A stretch of 64,000 nt of DNA from Proteobacteria bacterium UBA6921. Its GTDB lineage: Bacteria; Pseudomonadota; Gammaproteobacteria; SG8-11. Where the stretch lies: assembly GCA_002450895.1 (NCBI GenBank), contig DKAR01000108.1, forward strand, positions 18,957-82,956, in the 5' to 3' direction. Within the stretch, counting starts at the first letter, position 1; every line of letters begins with the position of its first letter. The notes beneath the pieces were generated by a model. That model was not told the DNA's origin and searched no databases. It worked only from the letters and a program-made list of their open reading frames with translations. Below are positions 63,234-64,000 of this stretch, in pieces. The position numbers and the translations under genes were made by a program.

Positions 63234-64000
63234 ATGACCGCGCCGCGCGTTCTGTTTATCTCAAACGCACACGCCGCCATATTTGAATGGCAGCGCGGTG
63301 CGCTGCTCGCGCCTGCCATCTTCAATGCCGACGCGGAAGGTCGTGCTGCGTTTGAGCAGTACGTAAAGAGTGATACGTCGACGCCGGTGACCATTCTGGT
63401 CGATGTGATCGAAGAAGAATTTCGCAATGAGCTGGTCCCCCACGTGGTTGGCAAGGACCACGCTATCCTGGTTGCGCGGCGCGCCGAGCAGGCATTTCGA
63501 TTGACGCCGTATCGCGCCTACGAAGAGCAAGGGCGCAAGCGCGACGGAAAACGCGAAGACCTGGTGCTGTTGTCCGGTCTGACGAACCCGGATGTGTTGC
63601 GGCCGTGGCTGGAACTTCTCAGTCAGCAGAAAGTGCCGGTGACCGGCATGTACTCCGTGTCACATCTGACTCACGGCGTGCTGGCGAAGATCGGAGCCAA
63701 GGACAAATGCACGTTGCTGATTACACGGCAGGAGTTCGGTGGTTTGCGCCAGGCCTATTTTCTGGACGGTCAGCTGAAGATCAGTCGCCAGTCTCCTGTC
63801 CATTCCGCAACAGTCAGGCAGTACGCGGAGTTAATCGGCTCCGAAGTCGACAAGACGCGCCGTTATCTCGATCGCCTGAAGCTGGTTGATCGTGACGCCA
63901 CGTTGCACATTCACGTCGTTTGTGAAGCGGCCTCAATCAATGAGCTGCGCGAAGCCTGCATCGACAGCGCAGCAACGCAGTACCACTTTCATGCCATCGA
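63234..64000 (+). CDS. Hypothetical protein next to the MSHA operon (truncated by window end)
   Basis: An open frame from ATG 63234 (MTAPRVLFISNAHAAIFEW) runs to the window end, giving at least 255 residues. It is hydrophilic, with no signal peptide and no nucleotide-binding loop recognised. Strand-like segments (VTILVDVIEEEFRNELVP; KCTLLITRQEFGGLRQAYF) suggest an RNase H/actin-like fold such as PilM or MshI, but this is a guess from segment pattern only. GGGCAGG precedes the start. It follows mshG by 48 nt on the same strand and so is probably in the pilus operon. Confidence 0.55.
   Translation, partial: MTAPRVLFISNAHAAIFEWQRGALLAPAIFNADAEGRAAFEQYVKSDTSTPVTILVDVIEEEFRNELVPHVVGKDHAILVARRAEQAFRLTPYRAYEEQGRKRDGKREDLVLLSGLTNPDVLRPWLELLSQQKVPVTGMYSVSHLTHGVLAKIGAKDKCTLLITRQEFGGLRQAYFLDGQLKISRQSPVHSATVRQYAELIGSEVDKTRRYLDRLKLVDRDATLHIHVVCEAASINELREACIDSAATQYHFHAI

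Overview
The window looks like chromosomal DNA of a gammaproteobacterium. It is GC-rich and densely coded, and I see no tRNA, rRNA, insertion sequence, prophage or CRISPR array. The lineage call rests on gene order known from Pseudomonas and relatives: dut-algC-argB, pyrE divergent from an exonuclease III-like gene (the crc position), yggT-proC-yggS-pilT-pilU, yqgE-ruvX-pyrR-pyrB-pyrC', and pilG-H-I-J-K-chpA-B-C. The order is recombined here, and several genes differ from Pseudomonas (class 1B dihydroorotate dehydrogenase, ferrooxidans-type gshA, an MSHA pilus operon). This is therefore a relative rather than a Pseudomonas, and genus cannot be decided from the sequence alone.

Layout. 1-8.1 kb: end of an M16 peptidase pair, dut, algC, then an inserted signalling pair (a chemoreceptor and a divergent receiver/GGDEF-like protein) before argB. 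8.1-15.5 kb: a TauE-type permease, a CaCA antiporter and a complete mrpABCDEFG Na+/H+ antiporter operon in which all six mrp junctions are 4-nt overlaps. 15.5-19.5 kb: a LysR regulator, a DUF2892 protein, pyrE, exonuclease III and a methyltransferase. 19.5-25.1 kb: a dynamin-like GTPase, yggU-yggT-proC, a six-haem lipoprotein and yggS. 25.2-27.4 kb: the twitching ATPases pilT and pilU. 27.5-37.5 kb: one long minus-strand run, gshA-apbE-NusG_II-Gx-tonB-yqgE-ruvX-pyrR-pyrB-pyrC'-pyrK, ending in a lipoprotein with two TonB-like domains that is translationally coupled to pyrK. 37.8-50.4 kb: the Pil-Chp chemosensory operon with a 2,140-residue ChpA. 50.4-53.5 kb: a convergent hybrid histidine kinase plus response regulator. 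53.6-55.8 kb: an unknown lipoprotein, pyrD (class 1B) and trmL. 55.9-64 kb: an MSHA-type pilus assembly operon (mshM-L-N-E-G) and an unknown gene cut by the window end.

Working together: the window encodes surface motility (PilT/U retraction, Pil-Chp signalling, MSHA assembly), most of pyrimidine synthesis (pyrB, inactive pyrC', pyrK, pyrD, pyrE, with pyrR and dut) and a sodium/proton module. The least conventional items are the double-TonB lipoprotein in the pyr operon, the PyrD/PyrK class 1B enzyme split over two loci, the hexahaem lipoprotein, a ChpA Hpt-like module with Asn in place of His, a GGDEF domain with a destroyed active site, and an exonuclease III with intact catalytic residues at the crc locus.
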